Of a stretch of DNA of 64,000 nt, positions 33,293-44,641 are shown piece by piece. A program made the translations under genes and the position numbers. The stretch covers positions 62,001-126,000 of the forward strand of contig NAVB01000036.1 in assembly GCA_002179805.1 (NCBI GenBank). The letters are read 5' to 3'. This stretch comes from Acanthamoeba lenticulata. Its lineage: Eukaryota; Discosea; Longamoebia; Acanthamoebidae. Below the pieces are notes generated by a model. The model was not told the DNA's origin and did not search any database. It worked only from the letters and a program-made list of their open reading frames with translations. The first letter of the stretch is position 1. Every line of letters begins with the position of its first letter.

Positions 33293-34124
33293 TCCGAGAG
33301 GCACCAGCGTGAGCTCACCAGGTGCGTGTTGGTGGGGAGTGCGAACGGTTGGCGAGAAGGAAAAAGCCCGACATTCATTTTTCCCATTTTTGCTGTTGTT
33401 TTCTACGAACATTTTTAAACGTTGCTCTTTGTGTTGCGCGTGTCAGTGCGGCCTGGGTGGCCGGTTTCTTCTTGCCGTCACCGCTTCCGACGGTGGCTAC
33501 GCCGCCATGTGATCAGCTGCGAATTGCCAACTGCATAGTTTTCGCGGTTGTGTCGTGGCTTAACACAGGTCACGATGACCACCACGTGGTGTTGCAGTAC
33601 CAAGCCACGAGACATTCAAGCACCTCTTCTTTTCCGCCTCTTTTCTCTTCCTGGCTTGGCGGCCCCTCTGGGCAACGCCGCAGTTGACGCCACGCAGAGG
33701 CCAGTGCTGCCACCATCTCCTCTCTACTGTACTTTAAGCCAAGAGCCCCCGCACGCAGTTTGTTCCTGAGACACACAGGACCGCCAGAAGCCTCCCGCCT
33801 GCCTACGGTGCGCAAGCCTTGGTAGAGGCACCAACTCAAGAGCTGCAAGCAAGAGTCTGTTGGCCGCACTAGGTACGGCCTTCCTGGCTTTGTGTTTTCT
33901 TTCTCCCGCAAGGCGCAACAAGGATAGTGGAGAATGCAACAGCTTTTGCAAAACAGGGGTTGCTGAGAGACTTGTGGAGTATGTCGCTGGGTTGGAGTTT
34001 GTTGGAACCATTCTGCTCTCCCTGTGGGCTCCCCGGCTGCAACTGACAGCCGCTGCGTGCAACAGCTCGACGATCTAACGGTGTTGGCTCTCTGCCTGGG
34101 TAGGAAGACAACGCGCGCTCAAGA
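33293..34124. other. 832-base divergent intergenic region (RBR ligase / RasGEF)
   Basis: It separates divergent start codons and so must hold the promoters of both genes. Several short frames (e.g. 33860-34078 plus) lack an ATG or recognisable sequence. No repeat or RNA gene was noticed. Confidence 0.45.
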
Positions 34125-37100
34125 ATGAAAGCGAAATCGGCAAGCAAATTCTTCCTCGATCTGGAAAGTGAAGTTTTCCTGCGGGAAGAGGAAGGAGGCT
34201 CCTGGGGTTACGGGTCACGGAGTCAAATCACCAGCGATGTGAAGGAGGCAGAGGCGAACAACAACTTGCCACGAGCCCCCTTGAGTGCACGAGCCCACTC
34301 CTCTCGCGGCCCATCCTCATCTTCTTCTTCTTCTTCTTCCTCCTCAGGGAGCATCACCTATCGCCCCCACATGCGCCCCTTCGTGGAGGAGAACCAACGC
34401 CTGCGCCTCCTTCTGCAAAATCACATCGAACGCTTAAAGGAGAAGGAGGAAGGTGAGGAGGAGGTCCCCGCGTCAGAAAGCGAGCCAACGCAGCCACTGT
34501 ATGCTCCTCGTCCTCGGCATCGCTACAATCTGACGCCAGATGAAAGTCCAACCCGCCAGCCGCCAGCGCGTAGCCGCAGGCGAGCCAAAAGCGCGCCAAA
34601 GCGGGCCACGGACCACCTGTGCCTCGAAATTCAAAGAATTCGAGACGCCAAGATCGCCAAGGCCCTGAACAGCGCCGAGAGCGGCACAACAGGCGTGTGC
34701 GAAGATGCTCGAAGCCCTGCACGGCGAAGCCAGCGCGCCAATAGCTCATCGAGCAGCTCCTCATCCAGCCTGCAGCGACTATACAGCAGTCCGCTGCCCG
34801 AGAGCGACGACATGGAAGAGGAGGCAGGCAGCGAAGAGGCCGACGAATCAGAGGAGCAGGACGATGATCTAGTGGTGGTGAGAAGGAGGAGACCAGGCTC
34901 GATGATTCAACTTCGACCGTCGAGGAAGAGGACCGGAGTTCACAGCGACCAGACCTCTACAAGCGACGACGAAGGCGGCAGCTATGTTGACTACTCATCG
35001 GCATCGAGCCTGCGAACCAGAGACTATAGCGCCGTGTCCAGTGGCGATAACAGCGAGCAAGGCGAGCTTGGCAGCGACTCCACCAGTGACTCCTATGAGG
35101 GCCACAGCAGTGACGACGATGGTGATACAGGGGACGAGCAAGAGCAGCAGAAGCAGGAGCGCAGCAAGAGGGCAAAGGATCGAAAAAAGAAGCTGAAGCA
35201 AGAGGAGCAGCCGCGCAAGGGCAGCTTCAAGGAGCGCATCAACAACTTTTACAGCAAGAGCCTCTTCCGTGAACAGCAGCGACTCAGCAGCGGGCTCATC
35301 ACCCCTCGCTTGTACATCACCCACCAATGGCAATTGGCCACGTCAACATGGCGTTACCGACTCACTCAACTCATGGCGCGCGGCTACAGGGACGACCGGC
35401 GGTCGCGGACAGCCGAGCTGCCCCAGCGGCGCTCCATGTTGGTTACGGCCACGCCCGACTGGTTCGTCCATCCCACGACGTCACGGTCTGCGGCCAGCGG
35501 CTGCTAAACATCCTTCCCCAATCCGCACAGGGGTGATGCGCGAACGACGTACGAATACCGGCCACTGTACTGGCACTCGGCTGAGTGGCGCGCCCAGCAG
35601 CGCCAGCAGGGACAGCTCGAGCGCTCGCCCAAGTGGAAGCTCTTGCAGGCCTCTGGTACCGTTCTACCGTCTTGTCATGCGTGCAGGCCGCCGCATTGCA
35701 TCGCGCCTGACCAATGGAACGCACCGTGCAGACTACGAGCTGTTCAACGAGTTCCGCAGCTTCAAGGCCATCGTCCAAACGCCTCGCGGCGGCTACAAGG
35801 CCGAGGCGGTGGCCTTTGGGCAAGCGGCCGCAGCGAAGACCGAGGCCGAGCCTGCGGCTGTCGCACAGGCTCCTGCTTCCTCCTCCTCTGACGAGAAGAG
35901 TGCGGTGAGCACCATAGTTGGCGACGGCCCGCGAGGCTCCACGTCCAGCACGGTACCGCTCTACGACTCGCTGGGCTTCAAGGCCCTCCTCCGGAAGGAG
36001 AGCCAGCGCATCGACAAGCATCGGCAGCTCGACGCCAAACGAGAGACCACAGGGCCAGTCGTGGTTGATCTCGAGCAGCTTGCCAACGACGACTGGAAAC
36101 GAGGCCTCAAGGTCGTCCTCAAGGAGGGCAAGGAGACCATCCTCGGCGGTGAGGTCGACCGCCTCATGTCGCATCTGGCCGACTGCAGCGTGCAAGGTGC
36201 GTTGAACCCTCTTCATACTGCTTTTACATGTGACGATGATGATGCTGACGATGTTCTTGTCCATCACGCAGACCGCCAGTTTGTCGAGGACTTTCTCTGT
36301 TCATTCCGCTCGTTCGTGGAGCCGGAAGAGCTGCTCGACTTCTTGATCAGCCGCTACAACATGCCACCCCCGGATGGTGGCAGTGCAGTAACGAGCGAGG
36401 CATCAGTCGGGCCCGTGTCACCGACACTCTACGAGAAGCACTTGCCGCTGCTGCAGCTGCGCGTGCTCAATGTGCTGCGCAAGTGGCTGGCCGCCCACTT
36501 CTACGATTTTGAGGAGGAGCCGCGCCTGCTGGCTCGCCTCCTTCACTTTGTGGAAAACACGCTGCGCGTGCATCAACCCAACGAGCAGCACTACGAGGCC
36601 ATCAAGTCCCTCATCCTCGAACAGGTACATGAGCCTCTCCATGATCCCTCTCCAAATCTATGCTTCGGCCGCGCTTTTTACTGACTTGGTTTTGGGCTCA
36701 GGCGCAAGAGGTGCTGGTGAACAAGGACTCGCCGCTCTCTGAAATCGTGGTGGTCATGGAGCGCGAGGATCTCGGCGTCAACACCCAGATCTTCCACAAA
36801 AAGGCCAAGAAATACGTTCGCTCTTTCAACGGTTCGCAGCTCCTCGTCTTTCGTCGCTTTTCGTTCTTCGTCGCTTTCGGCTATTGACCCCCGGAGGGGC
36901 GCAGGGATGGACTTTGTGGACTGGTGCCGCGACAAGCTCGGGGTCGAGACGACTGCCGACGCCATCGCGCTGGGTAACAAAATGATCCAGCAGGGCATCA
37001 TACGCACCCTCGAGAAGCGGGACCGCCGCTCTGCCTTCAACGTCGCCAACGACCTCTTCTATCGTTTCTCTCGAGGAGGCCAACTGACGCGCAGCCCACC

Positions 37101-38628
37101 CGTGCCGCGCATTCCGAGTCGACTCCCCACGGCCGATGCTCTGGAGCTGATGGACGTCGACGCCATTGAACTCGCGCGGCAGTTCACCCTCTACTCGGAG
37201 CTGCTCTACCGGTTCGTCCTCCCTCTTCCCTCCTCTCCTCCGCTGCGACGGCTCACACGCGGACGGCTCATGTGGACGCACAGACAAATCACGCCGACGC
37301 GGCTGGTGGGGTACATGCTGGCCCATCGGAAGATGGCCATCACGCCCTCCTTCCTGGGCATCTTCAACTTCCTTAACCGCTGGGACGAGGTGGCCAAGTG
37401 GGCCACGCGCGAGGTGCTGAGTTACAGCACGCTGGCTCAACGCGCGGCCGCCCTCCGCAAGCTCATCCACGTCGCCAAGGTGCGGCCCATGATCGTCCCA
37501 TTCCACCAAACGAGCGCTCTTTTGCTCACGTGCCCGAACCTCGCCCACGCAGGCCTGCTTTGGGTACAACAACTTCTTCGATATGTCGGCGATCCTGTGC
37601 GGCCTCAACCACAGTTCCATCAACCGCCTCAAGAAGACCTGGAAGGTCAGTTCTTCTTCTTCTTCTTCTTCACGTGTGTTGGTGATGATGCTGATGAGGG
37701 AAGGAACAGGTCGTGCACAAGAAGGAGAGGAAGGTCTTTGACGAGCTCAGCACCCTCATCTCCCCCGACAACTCCTACAAGCTCCTCCGCGAGATGCAGC
37801 GGTGCGCAGCATCATCACGCTGGCCCTTCTCTTCCTCCTCGCTCACGAAGCGCGATGGTGATGACGGCTGCAGGGAGGCCTGGAGCGAGAACTTCAACCG
37901 GGCTGAGCGCTACACGGTCGGTCTGGGCCACGACGATGACAGCGGCGACGAGGCTCACAGCAAGAGGCGGCGGGGCGCCGAGGACGAGGACGTCTACGGC
38001 CTCATTCCCTACATCGCCATCTACATCATCGACCTCGAGCACTTGTCGCAGGTGCCCGAGACCATCGAAGGCGGGCTGGTCAACTTTGCCAAACGGCGCA
38101 TCGAGGTACAGCTCCTTCCCCCCCTCCCCCTTGGCGTCCCAGCCGCGGCTGACGACCGTAATGATGATGGTGATGATGTTGCTGTTGCGCGCACAGGCGT
38201 CGATCTTTGCCGAGATGATCAAGTTCCGGGAGCACAAGTACAACTTTGTGCCGATCGAACCCTACCGCCAATGGGTGGAGAACATCCCCCAGCGCGGTTA
38301 CTCCATCTTTGTCGAGCCGCAGCCTGGCGCGGACGGCGGCGAGACGTCGCCGAGCGGTGGCAAGGGCAGGAAGGGCAGCTGGATAGGCCGGCGAGGATCT
38401 CCAAATGCCATCCAGCAAACACCACCTTGGACCGACCCCAAGGCAGAGGGCGCTGTGGCCGTCGGCGAGGAGGCCGCCCAGCGCCGCCAAGACAACAACG
38501 ACGGCTCCGGGGTGCACGAGCGTGGTGGCGATGCCATCCCGTCTGCGGCCGCGCCGCCGCAGGTAGTCCCTTACGACGACAAGCACCTCTGGCAAGTGTC
38601 CCTGCGCCTTGAGCCACGAGACCCCTAA
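34125..38628 (+). CDS. Ras guanine nucleotide exchange factor with REM, DEP and RasGEF domains
   Basis: It activates a Ras-family GTPase by exchanging GDP for GTP. Start ATG 34125 (MKAKSASKFFLDLESEVFLR), stop 38626-38628, with about ten introns. The first 400 residues are low-complexity: poly-Ser, an Arg/Lys-rich patch, and acidic Ser-rich stretches. The REM (RasGEF_N) domain at about 36240-36630 reads QFVEDFLCSFRSFVEPEELL, LRVLNVLRKWLAAHFYDFEE. A DEP domain at about 36700-37080 reads GMDFVDWCRDKLGVETTADA, IALGNKMIQQGII. The catalytic domain (37140-38270) has DVDAIELARQFTLYSELLYR, ITPTRLVGYMLAHRKMAITP, FLNRWDEVAKWATREVL, GYNNFFDMSAILCGLNHSSI, RLKKTWKV, IPYIAIYIIDLEHLSQVPET, EHKYNFVPIEPYRQWVENIP. 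A Ser/Gly-rich tail closes the protein. DEP domains target membranes or GPCR complexes, fitting chemotaxis signalling by analogy with Dictyostelium Gef proteins (inference). Confidence 0.92.
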
Positions 38629-38946
38629 GGGTGTGTGTAGAGAAACACTGAAAATAGACGTGCCTGATGTTGCACAAAAGGAACGTTTTTTTTTTTTTTT
38701 GCATGCCAAAACGATGAATGGGTCCCTGTCATTGCAGCAGTCCCTGGTTGTACGGCGTGCGAGTGGTGCTTTTTCTCACACCCCTTGAGTGGATGGATCA
38801 TGCTCCAAGCCTCTAACTTCCAGATTGGTTTTCATAAGTTTACTAAAATCATCGATTTCGTGCAAGTAATGGCTAAAGAGAGGTGGAAACGCTCGTAGAG
38901 CGAGAGGAGGAAGCAGCAACTGAACCCCGAAGGCGTAGTTGCAGGC
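38629..38946. other. 318-base convergent intergenic region
   Basis: Tail-to-tail gap between the RasGEF and the CsbD-like gene. It has a T homopolymer near 38686-38700 and AT-rich 3' flank sequence. Nothing else was seen. Confidence 0.45.
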
Positions 38947-40053
38947 TTAGAGGTGAGTGATGGCCGTGCTCTGACGGGCGTTGAGATCCACGCCGTGGGT
39001 CTCCTTGAGCTGTTCCATCGACTCCAGGTGGGCCAGCTGCTTGTGCACCTGATCGAATCCGTTCTTCTCAAAGAACGCCTCCGGCGAGGCCTTATCGTCG
39101 ATCTCAGCGATGTGGATGAGGTTCTGCCTCTGCTGGCGGCCGTGCATGCCCACGATGTCGCGGAGCACGCCCTGTCGGCTCTCGTCGGCGGCGTGCAGGC
39201 CGTGAAGCAGCTCCATCCTTACCTCGGACCTGTCGCGGATCTGGGAGTAGGGCACACGGCGCAGCTTGCCGACGTCACTGCGGCGGATGGAGGCCAGGAG
39301 GTCGATCCGGCGGGTGTCGGTGGTGATGCGCTTGAGGCCGGCGAGCTCCTTCTTGCTCCACTGGTTTGGCGCCCTCACGAAGTCGCTCTCACGAGGCACC
39401 ACGAAGACCATAGGCCGGGCCAGGCGGCGCTCACGAATGTCCTTGAGCAGCGGCTGCACGTCCCAGCGCTTGAGCGCAAAGGCAGGCGCGCCGCGCGGGA
39501 AAAGGTTGGCGAAGAGATCAGTCTCGGGCAGCTCGACGTGTCGCATGGAGGCGCGGCGGCCCTCGAGTCCGCCGGTGAAGACGACCTGGTTGAGGAGCGT
39601 CTCGCGGTGGAGCAGCGTGGTGACCGTGCGGGCGCGAATCTTCTGGCGCTTCTTTTCCTCAGCGAGCGACTTCTGGAGGTCGACCTCTGACTTGCCAGCG
39701 ACCACCTGGCGATGGCCCTTTCGCTGGAGGTCGTTATCGCCGAGCAGGTGGCCAAGGGTCTCCTTGACGCCACCCACGAACTGGTCCTTGACGCCGACGG
39801 CGTAGGCCGCCTCAGTCTCGATCGAGTCCTTGATGGTGTCGAGGGTGCGGGCGCTGAAGAGGCGGTCAGCGTTGGTGCCGATCGAGTCCAACAGGCGGTC
39901 TGGGTGGGAAAGCGACTCCTTCGCGGAGGTCACCGCTTCGTCTGTGCGTTGCTTGAGCTCATCGAGCAGGTTGTCGATGGCGTCCACAACCGCCTGCTTG
40001 TACTCGGTGAGGCGCTCCTGGGCGTGCAGCTTGGCGGTGTCGACCTTGTACAT
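38947..40053 (-). CDS. CsbD-like-domain protein, 368 aa, intronless
   Basis: One uninterrupted frame from ATG 40053 (MYKVDTAKLHAQERLTEYKQ) to stop 38947. Residues 1-80 are amphipathic helices of the LEA/apolipoprotein kind. Residues 85-125 read VGVKDQFVGGVKETLGHLLG then DNDLQRKGHRQVVAGKSEVD. This is the CsbD pattern (GxxKExxGxLxGDxxLxxxGxxQxxxGK) of small bacterial general-stress proteins. Residues 140-368 match nothing I recognise; they are rich in charged helices and include RRASMRHVELPETDLFANLF and FEKNGFDQVHKQLAHLESME. The first half suggests a desiccation- or stress-related protein, useful in an encysting amoeba, but that is inference. Codon use looks like its neighbours. Confidence 0.75.
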   Translation of the reverse strand: MYKVDTAKLHAQERLTEYKQAVVDAIDNLLDELKQRTDEAVTSAKESLSHPDRLLDSIGTNADRLFSARTLDTIKDSIETEAAYAVGVKDQFVGGVKETLGHLLGDNDLQRKGHRQVVAGKSEVDLQKSLAEEKKRQKIRARTVTTLLHRETLLNQVVFTGGLEGRRASMRHVELPETDLFANLFPRGAPAFALKRWDVQPLLKDIRERRLARPMVFVVPRESDFVRAPNQWSKKELAGLKRITTDTRRIDLLASIRRSDVGKLRRVPYSQIRDRSEVRMELLHGLHAADESRQGVLRDIVGMHGRQQRQNLIHIAEIDDKASPEAFFEKNGFDQVHKQLAHLESMEQLKETHGVDLNARQSTAITHL

Positions 40054-40920
40054 GGCTGAAGTGTGTGATTTCAGAAACTGAAGGAGGATGGGGCTCTATG
40101 CGGTTTAGCTAAAGGCAGCTGTTGTTGTTGAGGATGAGGTGATGAAGGGAAAGGCAGGGAGCGCAAGGCTTTTGACGCCGTCAGCGGAGAGGCAAACGAG
40201 GAATCGAGCGAAATTTCTCCTAAGCAGCGCTCAAATCGGCGGATCCTCAACATGACGGCACACTACGACCAGGGCAAGCGCTGGAGTTTTCCAGGCAATG
40301 ATGTGCTACCTACCTCGGTGGACCGCCGTGTGTGGATAAACGGCTTCATGTCAACTCGGTCAATCGTTGCACTGCTACTGCCGTCAAGGTGGACATGCCA
40401 ACAATAAAGAAAAAGGGGATAAACAAAATTAACTAAAAAAGGGGACGGGGAGAAGGTGGCGTGGCGTGTATGATCCTGCTCTGGGTCGGTGTCTGGTTGC
40501 AGGCTGCGGTAGTGGTGGGTACGACGGGTGTTAGAAGGCACGAAGTGCCCCCTATGCCCTACGAAGTTCTGGGTGGTGGAGGGGCCGCGTCGACGAAGTC
40601 GGGCACGGCAAGCGAATTCGTAGCGTGAGCTATCAATCTTGTTTGGCATGAGTAGTTGCTGTTTGCATTCGAAGTAACACGCCTACTTGCGGAGCTCTTC
40701 CTAGTGGATATGACGGAAGTCAAGGGCGAGAGCCGCCGGCGAAGCGGTCAATCCCCAGCTGCGAGCTTCTCGGGGCCGGTCCCCGCTCCTCCTTGTGCAC
40801 TCGCGCCCCTTTGTGTGGGCGAGACGTACCCGACGCCTCCACTTATGGCTCGAAACGTTTGTCTTCACTTATTGAAGCCGGAAATAAGCAAGAAATTCCT
40901 ATTTTGGCAACTATTTGAAA
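40054..40920. other. 867-base gap upstream of the CsbD-like gene
   Basis: Two weak frames overlap here: a 128-codon minus frame (40263-40649, from MPNKIDSSRYEF) and a 52-codon plus frame starting at 40252 (MTAHYDQGKRW, ending TCQQ). Neither has a domain or clear splice context, so neither is called. The rest is 5' flank of the CsbD-like gene and 3' flank of the PIP kinase gene. Confidence 0.4.
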
Positions 40921-43900
40921 CTACACCAGCTTGCTCGCCAAGTAGTGGAGGAAGCGCTCCGCGTAGGCGGTTGGCTCGACTGCCGAAAGCTGCGTCTGGA
41001 CCGCGGCAAAGGCAAGCTTATTGTCAGGTTTTGGTAGCCAGCAAGAAATGCAGTTGTTTGTGTTTGGGGAGGAGGGACCTGGGCCAAGAGGACTCGCTTG
41101 ATCGAGGCTTCACAGACCTTACGAAGCGTCCATGGCTGCATTAGGTCGATGATGCCAAAGTAGTACAGCTCTTTGGAGTCGTGCAGACGGCCATCTTCAC
41201 TCCGCGCCAACACGCCGCCGTCGTAAACGTGTACTTGCTCGCCTGCGTCCTCCCGCCTGACATCGACCAACACTCAGTCAAAGATGCCCAGCTTCGCCTG
41301 GTGTAGTGGTCGTACTGCTGCAGAGCCAAAAGCTCGTCGTCAGACAGCTTGTGGATGCCCACAAAGAAGCTGTAGTCCATGACGCCGCACGCCTCCAAGA
41401 ACTGTGAGCGCAGCACAGCCCAGCCCCCACTATGAGTTTGTAGCTTCGGCCGAGCCGAGTCGAGCCGACAGTGTGGCTTGTGCGCACCTTGCAGTCGAGC
41501 GCCAGTTGCTTCAAGTAGCGGTCGCGGAGCGGCCCCAAGTACAGATGTTGCTTCAAGTCCTGGTCCCTGTAGGGAGGTGCGATGAGAGCGGTCCGGCGGG
41601 CCACTCGCGGGGTCGATGGGGCATCACGCACCGGAGCGTCTGGGCGGAATCTGTTCGGTGCGAGGAACGGCCCTCCAAGGCGCCCTGCATGCACACAGTC
41701 ATCGAACGCCCCACCCAAGCAAGTCAGTTCGCCGAGTCACGGACGCTGCGGCATCACGACCTGGCCTGGAGCGGTGTAGGATATAAGTAAACCTTGAGAT
41801 CGTAGCGAAGATGAATGGGCCGCTCGGGGGACGAGAAAACGTGGGCCATCACCACGAAGAACTCTCGCCCCTCGTCCGTCCGCACCGAATGCAGGCCCAG
41901 GAACTTACACAGCATCGACTCATGCGCACGCACGTGCTATGCCATCCCACCCCCCAAACCCCCAAATGATCGCCCTTCAGGGTCAGCGGCCGAGCTCAGC
42001 TTCGTCTTCCTGGCCTGCGCACCTCAAAGTAGAGAGGCAAGATCGACCGCAGAAATCGCCACTCGCCGTGAGTGATGGTCTTCACCACAAATCGTCTGCT
42101 CGTTTGCGGTCGGGGTTGGGTGAGCGTTCTCGGGCCAGGAAGAGGAGGGAGCGAGAGAGGAGGGAGGACCGGTCACGGGAAACGAAGAAGGAGCTGCCGC
42201 TCTTGCCCTCCGACGGCATCTGGCGCAGGTGCTGGAGCGAGTCCTGTTTTGTTGGGCAGAGGTCAGCCGCAACAAGCAACAAAAGAGCTGTTGGTGCGAA
42301 CCACGAGCTGTGGGTAGCGGATGCCGTGGTGGGTCGCGAGTTGCGCAAAGGCCGACGGCGCAAACGAGAGAAACCGAAACGTGGAGCCGTTGACCTGTCC
42401 TTTGTGCTTGAAAACAGGGTGGCGGTGGTGTGGTGTGTCGTGGTCGCTACGCCGCTCCAGGCTCTCGTACTGCGTGGGCCAGCCCGCATGAACACACACA
42501 CACACACACAAAGACAGGGCGCTCGTCAGCCTCAAAACAAGTTCTCAAAGGGGCATGCGCGTACGGTCGCTCGCAGGCCGGCGTGGATGAAGGGCGGGAG
42601 CGCGAGATGGTCCACCGACAGCAGCGACGAACTGTGTTCCCAGTCAACTACCGCCCGAATGGCGACGACAATAGAGAGGCGCGTACTCGATGGGTCCCTT
42701 TTGGATGTCCTCGCTGCTGGGCAGCAGTTCAGCGAGCACGAGATTCTGGTGTGTGTGTGTGTGTGTGGAACGCCAACGCCACCATCAGATGACCCGCACA
42801 TTGGCGCACAGGAGGAGAAGAGGGGCGTACGCAAGCGTCGACTTGAAGGATGCGGTCAGAGTTGTGTTTGTAGTGCAGCTGCAATGAGTGCGGAGCCTCC
42901 AAGAGCGACATCACGTTCATGTAGAGTGACTTGATCACTGGATGGACGTCTGCACCATGAGACCACCAGAACGTGAGAAGCTTTGAGCGTGTTCGCTGGG
43001 CCAAGAGGAGGATGTGAGACAGGCAGGAGCCACGCACCGGGCTGAGTCACGACGTTGCGTACGACCGTGGTGATGCACTTGCGCGCCTTGTTGGCCTGGT
43101 GCGGCTCCACCGTCTGCCGATCACGCCACGACCGTGACGTCAGAGCGTGGCTTCGTCCATCGTCACCTATAGGAGCGCGCATCCCGAGGGGCCACGCACC
43201 TGGAGAAGGTCGGCCAGCTGGATGTGCGCTTCGCTGTGGCGCAGCAGCGAGACCCACGGTAGCAGCCAGCTGAGCTGCTCGCCCAGCGTTCCGAACGCGC
43301 TGGTGGGGTCCTTGAAGATCTTGAGGAGCGACTTGCGAAAGGCCACATCTAGCTCCACTCGATGCCCGTTGATCATCGACCTGGCGTGGATGGTCACCAC
43401 CAGAAGACATGCAAAGGCTCGTGAGGAAAATCGGTTTTTTGGTACCGGAGAAACGGGCCCTTGCTCCCGGCGTAGTGCTTGAGGCCCTCGCCCTCGACCT
43501 TGACGTGAAGCTCCTCGAGCGACGACAAGAGCGTGTGGAGTTCCTTTTGCACGGTCGCGTGTTCGAATCCGAGCACGAGCACAAACAGCCGCTTGCCGTC
43601 GGCCCCACGCGCGAGTTTCACTGTGCGCACACAACCCCAAATGAGGCCACGAGCCAAGCGAGAAAGGCAAGGACGGCATGGGAGGGAGGGTCTCGCGCCG
43701 CACCCTTGTGTGAGCACCGCACGCTCTTGCCCGCCACAGACAAGATGTCGCGCAAACAGCCTGAGAGCTCGCCCAGCGCAAAGTCTGGCCTCCGCCCCCG
43801 CACATGTACACGAGTTGAGGCCGAGCACGCGAGGGCAGGCCTTGGGTGGGGGGGAGCAGCGCACCGTCGACCCCATCCTTGATGACAAAGGAGAGGGAGC

Positions 43901-44539
43901 ACAGCACGGCGTCGGGGCTAGCCTTGGGCACGTCCTTGCGCAGCTGCGCCACTGCTCCCGCAGGAGAGCGTCAACGTCAGGCAGCCATCCCGCACCTCTC
44001 AATTGAGCCCATGGCTGCACGCACCGGCGTCGGGTGCCTGCACGAGGCGGATGGCGAGCGAGGCGGTAGTCGCTGGTGCCCCGATGGTCAGCCGACCGCG
44101 TATGTTGACGAGCTCAGGGCCGGACAGGGTCAGCTCTCTGATGTTCAAGCCACGTTGAGTGCAAATGTGTTCAGCGGTGGGTGGAGGCGAGGGGGCAGCA
44201 CCTGCGTAGGGGCCGAGAGGAAGAGAGCAGGCTTGCAGGCGAGGACGACCCAAAAGAAAGGGCCTTGTCGTGAAGCTTGCCAAAGAGAAAGTGTACCGCG
44301 CGGAAGAACTCCCGGGCCGAGGCGTGCATCTTCTGCAAGCCCTGGTCCTTCACTTTTTTGACTGGTTGCCTCGGCCAAAGCACCTCTTCGGAGCCCTCTG
44401 CCCCCGGCCCCGCGATATGATTCGTGCGAGAGAGGGGGTCGATTTGAGGGTCGCCGCTCTGGAGTCGAGCCAGTAGTGCCCTGAGCTCTTCGACCTCCTG
44501 ACGCAGCCTCCCATTCTCCACCACCAACCTCTCCTCCAT
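40921..44539 (-). CDS. phosphatidylinositol phosphate kinase (PIPK) with long N-terminal extension
   Basis: PIPKs phosphorylate phosphatidylinositol monophosphates to PIP2 at membranes. Stop at 40921-40923, start ATG 44539, about a dozen introns. Kinase region (about 42750-40921): STFRFLSFAPSAFAQLATHH, PSEGKSGSSFF (G-loop), RRFVVKTITHGEW (ATP lysine), FLGLHSVRT, MAHVFSSPERPIHLRYDLK, FLEACGVMDYSFFVGIHKL (catalytic MDYS), LYYFGIIDLMQPWTLRK and a C-terminus PTAYAERFLHYLASKL. The upstream half (44539-42840) begins with a coiled coil (MEERLVVENGRLRQEVEELR). It continues with unrecognised blocks such as NIRELTLSGPELVNIRGRLT, GKRLFVLVLGFEHATVQKEL and MINGHRVELDVAFRKSLLKI. I place it in the same gene because no start or stop was seen between the parts. 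A separate gene there cannot be excluded; the kinase itself is sure. Confidence 0.8.
42747..42770. repeat. GT/CA dinucleotide run in a PIPK intron
   Basis: About ten GT units on the plus strand, at the 3' end of a minus-strand intron just before the acceptor CAG. A second CA run lies at 42493-42511. Confidence 0.6.
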
Positions 44540-44641
44540 TGCACGAACTGTCAGACAGACCACCCTGTCTTAAAGTTCGCCGAACACGAGACCGTGGAGA
44601 GAAGAAATAAAAGAAAAAAGGAGCCCAACTGCAACCAGAAG
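44540..44641. promoter_or_regulatory. 102-base divergent promoter region (PIPK / hydrolase)
   Basis: The two ATGs (44539 minus, 44642 plus) are 102 bases apart, so 5' UTRs and core promoters of both genes must share this stretch. A purine-rich AAGAAATAAAAG lies in it. Function is inferred from spacing. Confidence 0.45.

Noticed and set aside
33570..33911. Minus-strand ORF between the RBR ligase and the RasGEF
   Set aside because: It lies in a divergent promoter region, with no domain and no splice context.
40263..40649. 128-codon minus-strand ORF MPNKIDSSRYEF
   Set aside because: It overlaps an equally weak plus-strand frame; neither shows family similarity.
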